The translations under genes and the position numbers were made by a program. From the NCBI GenBank assembly GCA_963989245.1, contig OZ022339.1:89369258-89433257 (forward strand): a DNA stretch of 64,000 bases, given 5' to 3'. Positions 10,955 through 23,900 of this stretch are shown one piece after another (within the stretch, counting starts at the first letter, position 1; each line of letters starts with the position of its first letter). The stretch is from Nansenia antarctica. Taxonomy: Eukaryota > Chordata > Actinopteri > Argentiniformes > Microstomatidae. Below the pieces are notes generated by a model that saw only the letters and a list, made by a program, of their open reading frames with translations, was not told the DNA's origin and did not search any database.

Positions 10955-12163
10955 TCAGTAGAATGTCTTCAACTCGACAGAAACAGACATCTTCCGGCCA
11001 CACTTAGGGTGAACATTTGCTGTTGGACCATGGGGATGCAGAAACTCCACTTTGACGTCTTGGTGCTCAGCGTCCACAGCAATGGTCTTGGCTAGCCACC
11101 AGTGGTCATCATACACCACTGCTAGCCAGTCTCCGCCATGAAGGCTGCTAACAGTAGTTACTGTTGTAATACCCTCAGGACCCTTCAGAGGCTCGTCCTC
11201 CCACTTCTCATCCATCTCCATCTCCTCTTCCGTCTCCCCTTCCATCTCCTCCATCAACAGGGCCAAAGGACTCTTCCTTGCCTCCAAAGCAGTGAGTTCC
11301 ATATTGGAACGGACCCTCCTTGTGGAGTGTGGGAGCCCTCTTCCTCCTTCTGTTTCCATCCTCTCCTCCTGTCCTCCTGTCCTGCTTCTCTCCTCCTTCT
11401 CCTCCACCTCTCCTCCTCTCTTCCTCTTCCTCTCTTCCTGTCTCCCGCTCCCCCTGTCTGCTGTTCCTCTGGGTAGCCATGGAAATAGAATGTAGCTGGG
11501 CTGAAGCACTGGCAAACCAACAACTCGCTGCAAAAGCAGGACAGCTGTCTATGGCGGATACTATTCTGATGTGGGATGACCTGGTGTATTTTTCTTGTTG
11601 AGGGAACCTGTTTTAGTGATAACGTGAGAAGTGCGTCACATCTTTGCATGTCTTCTTCAAAAATGTAATACAGTTGAACGCCCTTCAGACTGTTAAACAC
11701 TTTTTCAAAAAATGTGTTCCCATCGTCAACGTCATTCCCTCTCAGAACCAGGTTGTCAGCTGTTCTTTTAACTGTTCCCCCAATGCCATCTGGGGCACCC
11801 TTGCCATGAGAAGTGGGGAAGAAGTTCCATGTCACTCTTTTATAACCCAGTGTAGGTGGCACAACAGACAGAAGTTTTTTTTGTTTTTATATTGTTTGCT
11901 TGGACCATCGGTCAAAAGTGCACAGTGGTAACAAGTGGAAATGTTATCTTGAGATCTTTTAGGACTGGATCCATATGTGTCCAGATTGCTGCAGCATCCT
12001 GTCTCTTTGACTCTGAAACTGTGCAAAATCCTGCCTTTTCACCCTTAGTGTAATACATTCCAGTATGCAGGGTTATCTGTGGCGGATTTTGTCCGAAATG
12101 GCAGGCTTGAACTTCAGACTGATATAAATTCCACTCCACCCAAGAGGACATCTCCAACTCCAC
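10955..12163 (-). pseudogene. Broken transposase-like gene of the 9.0-14.5 kb element
   Basis: Reading on the minus strand, three overlapping frames give one protein in order. 12163-11912: YQSEVQACHFGQNPPQITLH and SKRQDAAAIWTHMD. 11930-11830: FLTDGPSKQYKNKKNF. 11845-11750: VTWNFFPTSHGKG and DGIGGTVKRTADN. 11160-10960: GDWLAVVYDDHWWLAKTI and VKVEFLHPHGPT. The DGP...Q.KNK and TSHGKG..DGIGG segments resemble uncharacterised transposon proteins of fish and invertebrates; the Asp in TDGP could be a DDE-type catalytic residue (inference). Frameshifts and a polypurine expansion (about 11240-11460) show it is dead. Confidence 0.6.
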
Positions 12164-12219
12164 TCATTCAATTGTTGTGCTGAATATTTAGGGATTTTAA
12201 CAACTAGTCCTATTAAGAA

Positions 12220-13265
12220 TCCTGATGCCTGGTGTCAAAACCAGTGACCGCTGCGAAAGGGCAGCTGACAACCTGGGAAAGACCTGGTGACGGCCTGAAG
12301 AGACAGCTGACAGGAGGGAACAGACCCCAACGGGGCTGGCATGGGTTAGCTACCCGTGTTGGCAGGAGCCTTTCACTACACAGTGACTTGGTTCCACCCA
12401 ACTATGGCTACGAAAAGTTCAAAAGGAAAAACACCCCTAGAGTCTGCGAGAGCGGGGGCGGAAGATGACTCATCGGCGGATCACACGGTAACAGACCCTG
12501 GAACGGAAATGACAAGGAATCAAATGATCAGCACGGTAGTTGACGGAGTAACAACACTGGCAGTGTGTCGCATCTGTGGCTGGAAAAAGATAACATCAGA
12601 GAAGGGTCTCAAGATCCACCAGGGCAGGAAAAAGTGCCTAAGAGAGCTTAGCGAGGTGCCTCGCATTGACCACTACTTCCTCAGAGGTAGGGCAAATCAG
12701 TCGAGTGAAGCCCAGTGGCAGGATATTCACCACAGTCCACAGGGTATCAGAACCCCAGACGAAGCTCAACCAAGCACAGATCCATCAACGGACATGAGTC
12801 CAGAGCCTATCCAGCCACAGACAGCAGTAGAGAGGAAGATGAATGGACGAAAGCCTCAAAGCCTCTGCCTTCTACAGAGATCCCTACAAGTTCGTCAAAG
12901 ACCTCTTTGTCTTAGGAGAAAACGGGGACCCTCAAAGTACCCATAAGGGAACTAGAGGAGCACCTGAGGAAGACCTACTCTGACAACCAGAGGCATGTGC
13001 CAGCCAGCATTCCGGATGACATGCCACCAATCCAACCACCTGAGCACCAGATGGAAACAAGGCCCCCTACATGGAGCGAAGTTGAGAGCACAGTAAAACG
13101 GGCAAGAACAGCCTCAGCCCCTGGGCCCAACGGCGTTCCATACAGGCTATATAAGAACAGTCCAGGCGTCTTGAAGTACCTCTGGAAGCTAATGAAAGTG
13201 GCATGGGAAAAGGGAATCATACCAAAGGCATGGCGAAGGGCAGGAGGGAAAGTAAACAGTTGGGT
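12220..13265 (+). pseudogene. LINE fragment (R2/NeSL-like): zinc finger plus RT N-terminus
   Basis: From an ATG at 12404 the frame gives MATKSSKGK, then a zinc-finger-like CRICGWKKITSEKGLKIHQG with KKC. After a frame change near 12860 it reads ELEEHLRKTYSDN, WSEVESTVKRARTASAPGP, NGVPYRLYKN and IPKAWRRAGG, the RT fingers of site-specific-type fish LINEs. It stops there, so the RT catalytic core is missing. Nested in the older DNA transposon. Confidence 0.7.
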
Positions 13266-14505
13266 CGTCATGGAAACCAGCTCTAAGCTAATGCCTTCTT
13301 GTCTTTTGCTAGGTCTCAAACAAACGGCCTTTAGGTAAAAACTATAAACTACTTAGATGTTCTGATTTTGAGTGACAGTGTGAAGAGCTGAACACTGTGA
13401 TGTAAAAATTGTGTTTGTAGACTTACAATTGTAGTCTTGACAGCAGTTTAGGAAATGTGAAGCTTCAAAAAAGCAATGGGAACGATCTGCACGTTATGAC
13501 ACCTCTCATATCTACCTAGTTCCAAAATGTGGGAGGAGTAGCCGGTGCAAATTTGGGCTATAGTATAAGAATAAATAAATATGAGCTATCTACATTTATG
13601 TGTAAATAAAACCATTAAATAACATTGGAATATTATACCATGTTCACAAATAGTATTATATTACCACATGTAACAGGTAATGGGAGGATTTGTCACCTCC
13701 GTCAGCTTACACGTCAACTCCGTCAAACATAAAACCTGACGGAGTTGACGTCTGACGGAGTTGACAAAAGAGCATGCTTTTTCCCTGTCAAACACGTATT
13801 GCACACTGCAGCCATTTTCTTTTTCCTTAGTTGCTAGCTGCCTCAATAACCTCACTACAATTCCTAAATTCAATCCAAAATTGTTTACTAAAATGACATA
13901 ACGGGGCTGACGGTGTTGACATGTTCCAGCTGTGACCGTAGTGATATCAACATTGTTTGTCTAAAATATTTAAAAATGTAAAACTTACCAGGGCATGTGT
14001 GGTCCTGTTGCATTCAGATAATCAGGATGTAGAAAAGGGGTCTTCAGGGATATAGTAGACCATACTATTTCCTGATTTAATCAGGATTTTTAAAAAAGTT
14101 GACGGAAACTGAGGACAGAACTTTGATAGGCAGAATTTTACAGACAATATTGTTTGAAGTTCCCTTAATACATTGTTTGATATATTTATAACCATTCCCT
14201 TCCATTTGATATGTATATTTACATATTTGTAGAGGTTTTAAAAGTGTTTTGGGCAGTTTGATATTGTGACCTCTTGTTGAGGACAGGTACAGTAACATGT
14301 ACTTTCTAACGAGCATACATTTTAACAAATGTAATTTAAACTGTAAAAACATTATTGACAATAATAACATTGGTATACACAATTCCTTTAGATTTAACAT
14401 TGTAAGTATATAAATCATTAGGAATTTCGTGATTTTTAACATAAAGAAGCCTTTTCTATGTAGGACATGTTTTGTCCCGACTCTCAAGAATCGGTGAACT
14501 AATAC

Positions 14506-15843
14506 CAAGAGTTACTGCTGGTGCTGGTCATACCATTGATAGTGGGTCATATTCACCATTCATGTTTATATTTAGATTGCGCTAAAGAACACGAGGAGCG
14601 CACTGGACTTCTTCTATCGCTATTCATGTTAGAATCATAGTAGCCAGAGAGAGATACCAAATCACACTGCCATGTTAGAAGACCTCAGAACAGACTCATA
14701 TATAGGCCTATTCAATTAATATATTTATAAGAAAATGTAGTGTAACAATACTGGACTATCTCTACATAAGGACAGTAACGTTTCTCTATGTTTGTCTTAA
14801 TGCAGGAACGAATGAATGAATTATTCCAATTAAGCATGCCATAACTACGGATGCAAGTCAATTAACTGCCAAGTCAAATCCCCCCAGTCGAAAATAATCC
14901 CAATCTCAGTATCACGGTAGGCTGTTAAAGTGATACTTATCTCGTATCAACGTGATCATGATCTCGTGTTAATTTTAGAAGAATTATCTAATCAAAATAA
15001 ATGACAGTAATTATTTATTTAGTTTCTGCTTGGCAGCACTGTACCTTTACGTGTGTAAGTGTGTGCTGTCCTGCAACCCCTCACCCCAGACCACCTGAAC
15101 ACTTCCATTAGCGATCACAAACAGGATCGCTGCAAGATTAGTCAAAAACCTTACTGTGGAAAGTAGGCTAACCTATCGCAGAACAAAGTATGCACTTGTC
15201 GTTTCTTTCTATCAGACTATACAGACAGACACCGTGGTGGAGAGGGACACAGAGAGGGACACTTAATCCTCTGGGAGCGTCATTGACTCTGCTGCAGATT
15301 ACATCTGCGTTTCCATCAGGACCGGAGCAGAGATTTAATCATTCCTCTGCTGTACCAAAGCAAAGACGAGGCCGAGGTCGAATGTGGCCAGATGTATACT
15401 TAATCTCCAGGACGTGTGTGAGGATCAGCCTCGGCTGTGCGCTGGGCTGGGTTGGTGCGCTGCGAGAGACGTTGAAGCTCCGCGCACATTACGCACGGCG
15501 CTCATCAGTCACAGCGCAGTTCAAGTATCCACTAGAAACTATGAAAGAGGGGATATATTGTTGGGACTACTCGAGTTGGCGTGTGAACCAACCCCAGATA
15601 AACCAAATGGGATTGTAGAAAATGGGAAAACGGGTGATATTATTCTGACTTTATCAGCCACAACTGCGAGAGAGACAAGAGGAGAGGAGCGCTTATCTCC
15701 TCAACACCATGCACGAGAGGAAGATGTTGGTCGGATGTCAGTTTCTTTTCGATAAGGATACAAGAACTGTACAAGTGATCAGAATGAATTAAAACGAAAA
15801 GAGCAGCAGAGATCAGTGGTAGATGTGATTTCGGAGGAGGACC
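14506..15843 (+). other. 5' flank and probable 5'UTR of grik1
   Basis: No repeat recognised. From about 15190 the sequence becomes more GC/CpG-rich (for example CGCGCACATTACGCACGGCG near 15480), as expected near a 5' end. No TSS or TATA can be placed. Short open frames here (15190-15755) are not supported as genes. Confidence 0.4.
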
Positions 15844-15928
15844 ATGGCGCCAGGGAAGGGAGGGTTGTGTTCGCTGCTTTACTTCGTTGCGGAGTTTTGG
15901 ATGAGTTGGCAGCAAGTCCTTAGGATCG
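15844..15928 (+). CDS. grik1: grik1 exon 1: start and signal peptide
   Basis: Starts at ATG (A at -3, G at +4) and encodes 28 codons: MAPGKGG, a hydrophobic LCSLLYFVAEFW core, then WQQVLRIG running into exon 2 GIFET. Donor GGTAAGTG gives phase 1. The join reproduces the VLRIGGIFET start of the GluK1 mature region. Confidence 0.85.
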
Positions 15929-17891
15929 GTAAGTGATCGATTGGTTTTGTCATCTGTAACGTGGTTCTCATACCTGATGATTTCTAACATGTATGCAGCT
16001 GTTAGCTCACGTGTTAATGTTTGTTTTGCCTATCATCCCCGTGCTGAGTGTGTTGTGAAGTTGTTGAAAGCAAATGCATTCAACACAATGAAACAATGAA
16101 ACGGCAAGAAATCCACATTAAAAAAGACCTAGGTGTCATAATTATGTAATGAATCGTGTGTTAAGGAGGCAGTGTAGGCTACTGTGCAGTATGCATATGG
16201 ACATGTACACGTCATTAGTGTTACCTTGTATGAGTATTACGTAACGTTTATTACAAAATATGGAGAAACTCAGTTTCTTGCTTGTCTTTGATTCATTCAT
16301 TGTTTATTGTTTATCGTCCTCTACAAACACAGCAGTTTATCCAGACTCGTATTTCAGTCAGCCCTTACCCATAGGATACAGTATGTTACTATTATTAGTC
16401 TCAGTAATACTGAATTCATATGTTCTTGTTGATTGAAGCACTAGAGGGGTTTAAAGGAAACTGCAGGACCACTGGGGAGTACACGGCCTTGTGTCTGATG
16501 GGGTGTTGACTTAGAGGGGGCAGAAGATAAACACACTATCTAGTAGTATAGTGAAACTAGAGTCTAAATTAGACAATGAACACACTTGTTAGTCCTGTAG
16601 TTATTTGTTCTATGAACCCCTTTGCGCCAGGCGTTGTTTTCTGTTGTTGAGACAGAGAACAGAGACCAGAACCTAATATATACTTGGTAAAGACCGCCAC
16701 TATGACACACTTCCTAAAGAGACTGTATCATAGCAGTCTCTTGATTAGAAGATATGAGCCTCATATTTCACATTTTGCTGAAACAGCAGGGATCAAAATA
16801 TCTCTGAAATGTGGAAAAATGACAAATTACATTTCCAGAAATTAGTTTTTAAAAAGCAGAAAAAAAGACCACACTCCTCAAGTCAGTGAACAAGGAAGAG
16901 TCACATTCTGAAAAGATGATGTATGAATATAAACATTGTACTGTTACATAACCCCCTAGGTTAATTGTAGGGTCGTCTCCTACCCCCCCCCACCCCCCAC
17001 CCCCCCACCCCCCACCCCCCCACCCTCTCACATTGTCCTAATCTGTCCCTTATATTGTTAATCACTTTAAACCATCCTCCGCTGTCTGATGTAATCTTCT
17101 GTCATTTTCTTTATGACCCCCATGCAAACTCCTAATCTCTCCCATATGGTGTGTGCTTCAGTTAACATGTTACCGCCATCAGATTGGGCCTCTCACTAGG
17201 GCTGATAATAATGGTCAACCTTCTCCCCCAAGCCCAAACTACCCTCACTAATCACTATGCAGAGAGACTATCTACCATCTTTCCCAACTATGGTTCTTAA
17301 GCAGCCACAACACCCTCATCCTGGGGAGAGGACAGCGTCTGTGGCTTGTGTTGAGGCTAGCACAGTCTCTGTCAGTGTGTGTGTTTAGCATGTTGTCAGT
17401 GTGTGTGTTAAGCATGTTGTTGTCCTGTGTGTTGTGTGTGTTTAGCATGTTGTTGTCCTGTGTGTTGTGTGTGTTTAGCATGTTGTCAGTGTGTGTGTTT
17501 AGCATGTTGTTGTCCATACAGACTGCCTTGATGAACACTGGTGGATGTTTGTCTACACATCACTCAAGGATGGTCAAATCCTTCACTTCTGTTTGCCAAC
17601 AGATAATACTGTCTCCTTCTCCTACCTGTGTTAGAACAGCCAATACCATTGGCTGTACCACATGTACTAAAGAAGAGGTTTGGTGAGGCTGCATTCTCAT
17701 TTTATGCTCCAGATTGTGTCTCACTGCCAGTTTACATTAGGGATGCAACCTCAGCACATATGTTCAAGTCAAGACTACAACCCCATCTTTTTAATATTGC
17801 CTTTAAATGATTAAATAATTAAATTAAGATTATATAATGATTAAAGCACTTTGAGCTGCAACGTTTGCAGGAAAAGCGCTATACAAATAAA

Positions 17892-17924
<33 letters not shown>

Positions 17925-20900
17925 GCTACTTCCATTTAACAGCCATAGAACAATGTGTTGGACATGGACCAGTGATGATACTGTACGTATACGTACCAGT
18001 TTGTGTAGCAGGACGTCAGTGTACGTACCAGTTTGGGTAACAGGATGTCAGTATACGTACCAGTTTGGGTAGCAGGATGTCAGTATACGTACCAGTTTGG
18101 GTAACAGGATGTCAGTATACGTACCAGTTAGCAGGATGTCAGTATACGTACCAGTTTGGGTAACAGGATGTCAGTATACGTACCAGTTAGCAGGATGTCA
18201 GTATACGTACCAGTTTGGGTAACAGGATGTCAGTATACGTACCAGTTTGGGTAGCAGGATGTCAGTATACGTACCAGTTTGGGTAGCAGGATGTCAGTAT
18301 ACGTACCAGTTTGGGTAACAGGATGTCAGTATACGTACCAGTTTGGGTAGCAGGATGTCAGTATACGTACCAGTTTGGGTAACAGGATGTCAGTATACGT
18401 ACCAGTTTGGGTAGCAGGATGTCAGTACGTACCAGTTTGAGTAGCAGGATGTCAGTATACGTACCAGTTTGGGTAGCAGGATGTCAGTATACGTACCAGT
18501 TTGGGTGGCAGGATGTCAGTATACGTACCAGTTTGGGTAGCAGGATGTCAGTACGTACCAGTTTGAGTAGCAGGATGTCAGTATACGAACCAGTTTGGGT
18601 AGCAGGATGTCAGTATACGTACCAGTTTGGGTGGCAGGATGTCAGTATACGTACCAGTTTGGGTGGCAGGATGTCAGTATACGTACCAGTTTGGGTAGCA
18701 GGACGTCAGTGTACGTACCAGTTTGGATAACAGGATGTCAGTATACGTACCAGTTTGGTAGCAGGATGTCAGTATACGTACCAGTTTGGGTAACAGGATG
18801 TCAGTATACATACCAGTTTGGGTAACAGGATGTCAGTATACGTACCAGTTTGGGTAGCAGGATGTCAGTACGTACCAGTTTGAGTAGCAGGATGTCAGTA
18901 TACGTACCAGTTTGGGTAGCAGGATGTCAGTATACGTACCAGTTTGGGTGGCAGGATGTCAGTATACGTACCAGTTTGGGTAGCAGGATGTCAGTACGTA
19001 CCAGTTTGAGTAGCAGGATGTCAGTATACGTACCAGTTTGGGTAGCAGGATGTCAGTATACGTACCAGTTTGGGTGGCAGGATGTCAGTATACGTACCAG
19101 TTTGGGTGGCAGGATGTCAGTATACGTACCAGTTTGGGTAGCAGGACGTCAGTGTACGTACCAGTTTGGGTAACAGGATGTCAGTATACGTACCAGTTTG
19201 GGTAGCAGGATATCAGTATACGTACCGGTTTGGGTAACAGGATGTCAGTATACGTACCAGTTAGCAGGATGTCAGTATACGTACCAGTTTGGGTAACAGG
19301 ATGTCAGTATACGTACCAGTTAGCAGGATGTCAGTATACGTACTAGTTTGGGTAACAGGATGTCAGTATACGTACCAGTTTGGGTAGCAGGATGTCAGTA
19401 TACGTACCAGTTTGGTTGGCAGGATGTCAGTATACGTACCAGTTTGGGTAGCAGGATGTCAGTATACGTACCAGTTTGGGTAGCAGGATGTCAGTATACG
19501 TACCAGTTTGGGTAGCAGGATGTCAGTATACGTACCAGTTTGGGGTAGCAGGACGTCAGTATACGTACCAGTTTGAGTAGCAGGACGTCAGTATACGTAC
19601 CAGTTTGGGTAGCAGGATGTCAGTATACGTACCAGTTTGACTAGCAGGATGTCAGTATACGTACCAGTTTGGGTAGCAGGACGTCAGTATACGTACCAGT
19701 TTGGTAGCAGGACGTCAGTATACGTACCAGTTTGGGTGGCAGGATGTCAGTATACGTACCAGTTTGGGTGGCAGGATGTCAGTATACGTACCAGTTTGAG
19801 TAGCAGGACGTCAGTATACCTACCAGTTTGGGTAGCAGGATGTCAGTATACGTACCAGTTTGAGTAGCAGGATGTCAGTATACGTACCAGTTTAGCAGGA
19901 CATCAGTATACATACTAGTTTGGGTAGCAGGACGTCAGTATACGTACCAGTTTAGCAGGACGTCAGTATACGTACTAGTTTGGGTAGCAGGATTTCAGTA
20001 TACGTACCAGTTTAGCAGGACGTCAGTATACGTACTAGTTTGGGTAGCAGGATGTCAGTACGTACCAGTTTGAGTAGCAGGATGTCAGTATATGTACCAG
20101 TTTGAGTAGCAGGGTGTCAGTATACGTACCAGTTTGGGTAGCAGGATGTCAGTATACGTACCAGTTTGGGGTAGCAGGACGTCAGTATACGTACCAGTTT
20201 GAGTAGCAGGACGTCAGTATACGTACCAGTTTGGGTGGCAGGATGTCAGTATACGTACCAGTTTGGGTAGCAGGATGTCAGTATACGTACCAGTTTGAGT
20301 AGCAGGACGTCAGTATACATACTAGTTTGGGTAGCAGGATGTCAGTATACGTACCAGTTTGGTAGCAGGATGTCAGTGTACGTACCAGTTTGGGTAGCAG
20401 GACGTCAGTATACGTACCAGTTTGGGTAGCAGGATGTCAGTATACGTACCAGTTTGGGTAGCAGGACGTCAGTATACGTACCAGTTTGGGTAGCAGGACG
20501 TCAGTATACGTACCAGTTTGGGTAGCAGGATGTCAGTATACGTACCAGTTTGGGTAGCAGGATGTCAGTATACGTACCAGTTTGGGTAGCAGGACGTCAG
20601 TATACGTACCAGTTTGGGTAGCAGGATGTCAGTATACGTACCAGTTTGGGTAGCAGGATGTCAGTATACGTACTAGTTTGGGTAGCAGGACGTCAGTGCA
20701 AGAGCCTGATGTCTCTGGCAGCTCCCCTGCAGAACAGAGGGACCTCAGTGCCCCACATCAAACAGGGCTGGTAGAGGGGGGGGGGGGTAGGCTGGGTCAG
20801 ACCTCCTAATTCACTGATACCCTGGCGACGGCCCAGGGGGGAGCGGGGGGCACTGGGAACTGGACCAGGGTGGGGGGGCGGGGGGCGGGGTCTGGGGGGG

Positions 20901-23900
20901 TGGGAGGGGGGGTAGACAACTACGTCATTGTGCTAGCTGGGTTTAAGGTTTCCCTTCACAGGATAATTAATCCAAATTCACAGAGGGCCATCGTGGCTTT
21001 TGCACGGTCCGTTTTCAGTGTGAACTCTTAGCAGTGGTGATGATGTTGGCAGACTGGGGATCTGCTAGTTGTGTGTTATGAGTAGCTATCAAATTTGGAC
21101 CCAGGTGTAGAGCAGAACAGAGGAGACGAGATGCAGGAGTAGGATTAAAAAATAAAGGCACTCTTTATTTGAGCAAATGAGAGTAACTAACCGTACAGTA
21201 AACGTTGAAACAAGAGGAGAAAGCTTAGTCTCCGATAACTGCTGATGATAAGGTTTTAGGCAAAACTTCCTCAAAACAAACAAAAACTAAAGATGGCTGC
21301 CGTACAGGCCTGGCAGAGCATCACCATAGTACAGTATTCAATTGAAGGGGAAAGTGTGTCCAAACTTTTGACTGGTACTGTATTTACATGTTTGTAAAGA
21401 AGAGTCAGAACATTAAATCGGATGCCGACCAATTGCGGACCAATTGACCAGACAGCGTCACAATGAAGTCTCCATTTGTGGAGTATGCAGTGAGGATGTT
21501 GGTAGGGTGGTGGTGGGTGGTGTGTAAGTGTGTAAGTGGTTGGTGGGTGGTGAGTGGTGTGTAAGTGTGTAAGTGGTTGGTGGGTGGTGTGTAAGTGTGT
21601 AAGTGGTTGGTGGGTGGTGAGTAGTGGGTGGTGTGTAAGTGGTTGGTGGGTGGTGTGCAAGTGTGTAAGTGTGTAAGTGGTTGGTGGGTGGTGTGTAAGT
21701 GTGTAAGTGGTTGGTGAGTGGTGTGTAAGTGTAAGTGGTTGGTGGGTGGTGTGTAAGTGTGTAAGTGTTTGGTGGGTGGTGTGTAAGTGTGTAAGTGGTT
21801 GGTGGGTGGTGAGTAGTGGGTGGTGTGTAAGTGGTTGGTGGGTGGTGTGCAAGTGTGTAAGTGTGTAAGTGGTTGGTGGGTGGTGTGTAAGTGTGTAAGT
21901 GGTTGGTGAGTGGTGTGTAAGTGTAAGTGGTTGGTGGGTGGTGTGTAAGTGTGTAAGTGTGTAAGTGTTTGGTGGGTGGTGTGTAAGTGTGTAAGTGGTT
22001 GGTGGGTGGTGTGTAAGTGTGTGAGTGGTTGGTGAGTGGTGTGTAAGTGTGTAAGTGGTTGGTGAGTGGTGTGTAAGTGTGTAAGTGGTTGGTGGGTGGT
22101 GTGTAAGTGTGTAAGTGGTTGGTGGGTGGTGAGTGGTGTGTAAGTGGTTGGTGGGTGGTGTGTAAGTATGTAAGTGGTTGGTGGGTGGTGTGTAAGTGTG
22201 TAAGTGGTTGGTGGGTGGTGTGTAAGTGGTTGGTGGTGGGTGGTGAGTGGTGTGTAAGTGTAAGTGGTTGGTGGGTGGTGTGTAAGTGTAAGTGGTTGGT
22301 GGGTGGTGTGTAAGTGTAAGTTTGTAAGTGGTTGGTGGGTGGTGTGTAAGTGTGTAAGTGGTTGGTGGGTGGTGAGTGGTGTGTAAGTGTGTAAGTGGTT
22401 GGTGGGTGGTGTGTAAGTGTGTAAGTGATTGGTGGGTGGTGAGTGGTGTGTAAGTGTGTAAGTGTAAGTGTGTAAGTGGTTGGTGGGTGGTGAGTAGTGG
22501 GTGGTGTGTAAGTGGTTGGTGGTGGTGAGTGTTGTGTAAGTGTAAGTGTGTAAGTGGTTGGTGGGTGGTGTGTGTGTGTAAGTGGTTGGTGGTGGTGAGT
22601 GGTGTGTAAGTGTAAGTGTGTAAGTGGTTGGTGAGTGGTGTGTAAGTGTGTAAGTATGTAAGTGGTTGGTGAGTGGTGTGTAAGTGTGTAAGTGGTTGGT
22701 GGGTGGAGTGTAAGTGTGTAAGTGATTGGTGGGTGGTGAGTGGTGTGTAAGTGTGTAAGTGATTGGTGGGTGGTGTGTAAGTGTGTAAGTGGTTGGTGGG
22801 TGGTGTGTAAGTGTGTAAGTGGTTGGTGGGTGGTGTGTAAGTGTGTACGTGGTTGGTGGGTGGTGTGTAAGTGTGTAAGTGGTTGGTGGGTGGTGAGTGG
22901 TGTGTAAGTGTGTAAGTGGTTGGTGGGTGGTGTGTAAGTGTAAGTGTGTAAGTGGTTGGTGGGTGGTGTGTAAGTGTGTAAGTGGTTGGTGTGTAAGTGT
23001 GTAAGTGGTTGGTGGGTGGTGTGTAAGTGGTTGGTAGGTGGTGTGTAAGTGTGTAAGTGATTGGTGGGTGGTGTGTAAGTGTGTAAGTGTGTAAGTGATT
23101 GGTAGGTGGTGTGTAAGTGTGTTAGTGGTTGGTGGGTGGTGAGTGGTGTGTAAGTGGCTGGTGGGTGGTGTGTAAGTATGTAAGTGTGTAAGTGGTTGGT
23201 GTGTAAGTGTGTACGTGGTTGGTGAGTGGTGTGTAAGTGTGTAAGTGGTTGGTGAGTGGTGTGTAAGTGTGTAAGTGGTTGGTGGTGTGTAAGTGTGTAA
23301 GTGGTTGGTGGGTGGTGTGTAAGTGTGTAAGTGGTTGGTGGGTGGTGTGTAAGTGTGTAAGTGTGTAAGTGGTTGGTGGGTGGTGTGTAAGTGTGTAAGT
23401 GTTTGGTGGGTGGTGTGTAAGTGTGTAAGTGGTTGGTGGGTGGTGAGTGGTGTGTAAGTGTGTAAGTGGTTGGTGGGTGGTGTGTAAGTGTAAGTGTGTA
23501 AGTGGTTGGTGGGTGGTGAGTGGTGTGTAAGTGGTTGGTGGGTGGTGTGCAAATGTGTAAGTGTGTAAGTGGTTGGTGGTGGTGAGTGGTGTGTAAGTGT
23601 GTAAGTGGTTGGTGGGTGGTGTGTAAGTGGTTGGTGGGTGGTGTGTAAGTGTGTAAGTGGTTGGTGGGTGGTGAGTGGTGTGTAAGTGTGTAAGTGGTTG
23701 GTGGTGGTGAGTAGTGTGTAAGTGTGTAAGTAGTTGGTGGGTGGTGTGTAAGTGGATGGTGAGTGGTGTGTAAGTGTGTAAGCGGTTGGTGGGTGGTGAG
23801 TGGTGTGTAAGTGTGTAAGTGGTTGGTGGGTGGTGTGTAAGTGTGTAAGTGGTTGGTGGGTGGTGTGTAAGTGTGTAAGTGGTTGGTGGGTGGTGTGTAA

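Larger units (their letters stand above)
9034..14505 (-). mobile_element. Old DNA transposon, about 5.5 kb
   Basis: Bounded by inverted ends: left CACTGATTCTTGAGAGTCGG then GACAAAGCATG; right CATGTTTTGTCCCGACTCTC then AAGAATCGGTG. Subterminal motifs TGACGGAGTTGAC, direct or inverted, recur near 9215, 9995-10045, 13700-13765 and 13905 on both sides. It carries a broken transposase-like gene (10955-12163, minus) and a later LINE insertion (12220-13265). Target duplication is unclear (AACT on both sides). Superfamily not assigned; subterminal repeats and length are compatible with Zisupton-like elements. Confidence 0.7.

Noticed and set aside
15190..15755. Overlapping open frames before grik1 exon 1
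   Set aside because: No homology recognised; GC-rich 5' region explains the lack of stops.
17975..20697. Regular repeats that might be read as a CRISPR array
   Set aside because: Units are head-to-tail without unique spacers and the locus is a vertebrate intron.
18407..20700. Repeated GSRMSVYVPVW / CQYTYQFG open frames
   Set aside because: Translation of the 32-bp minisatellite.
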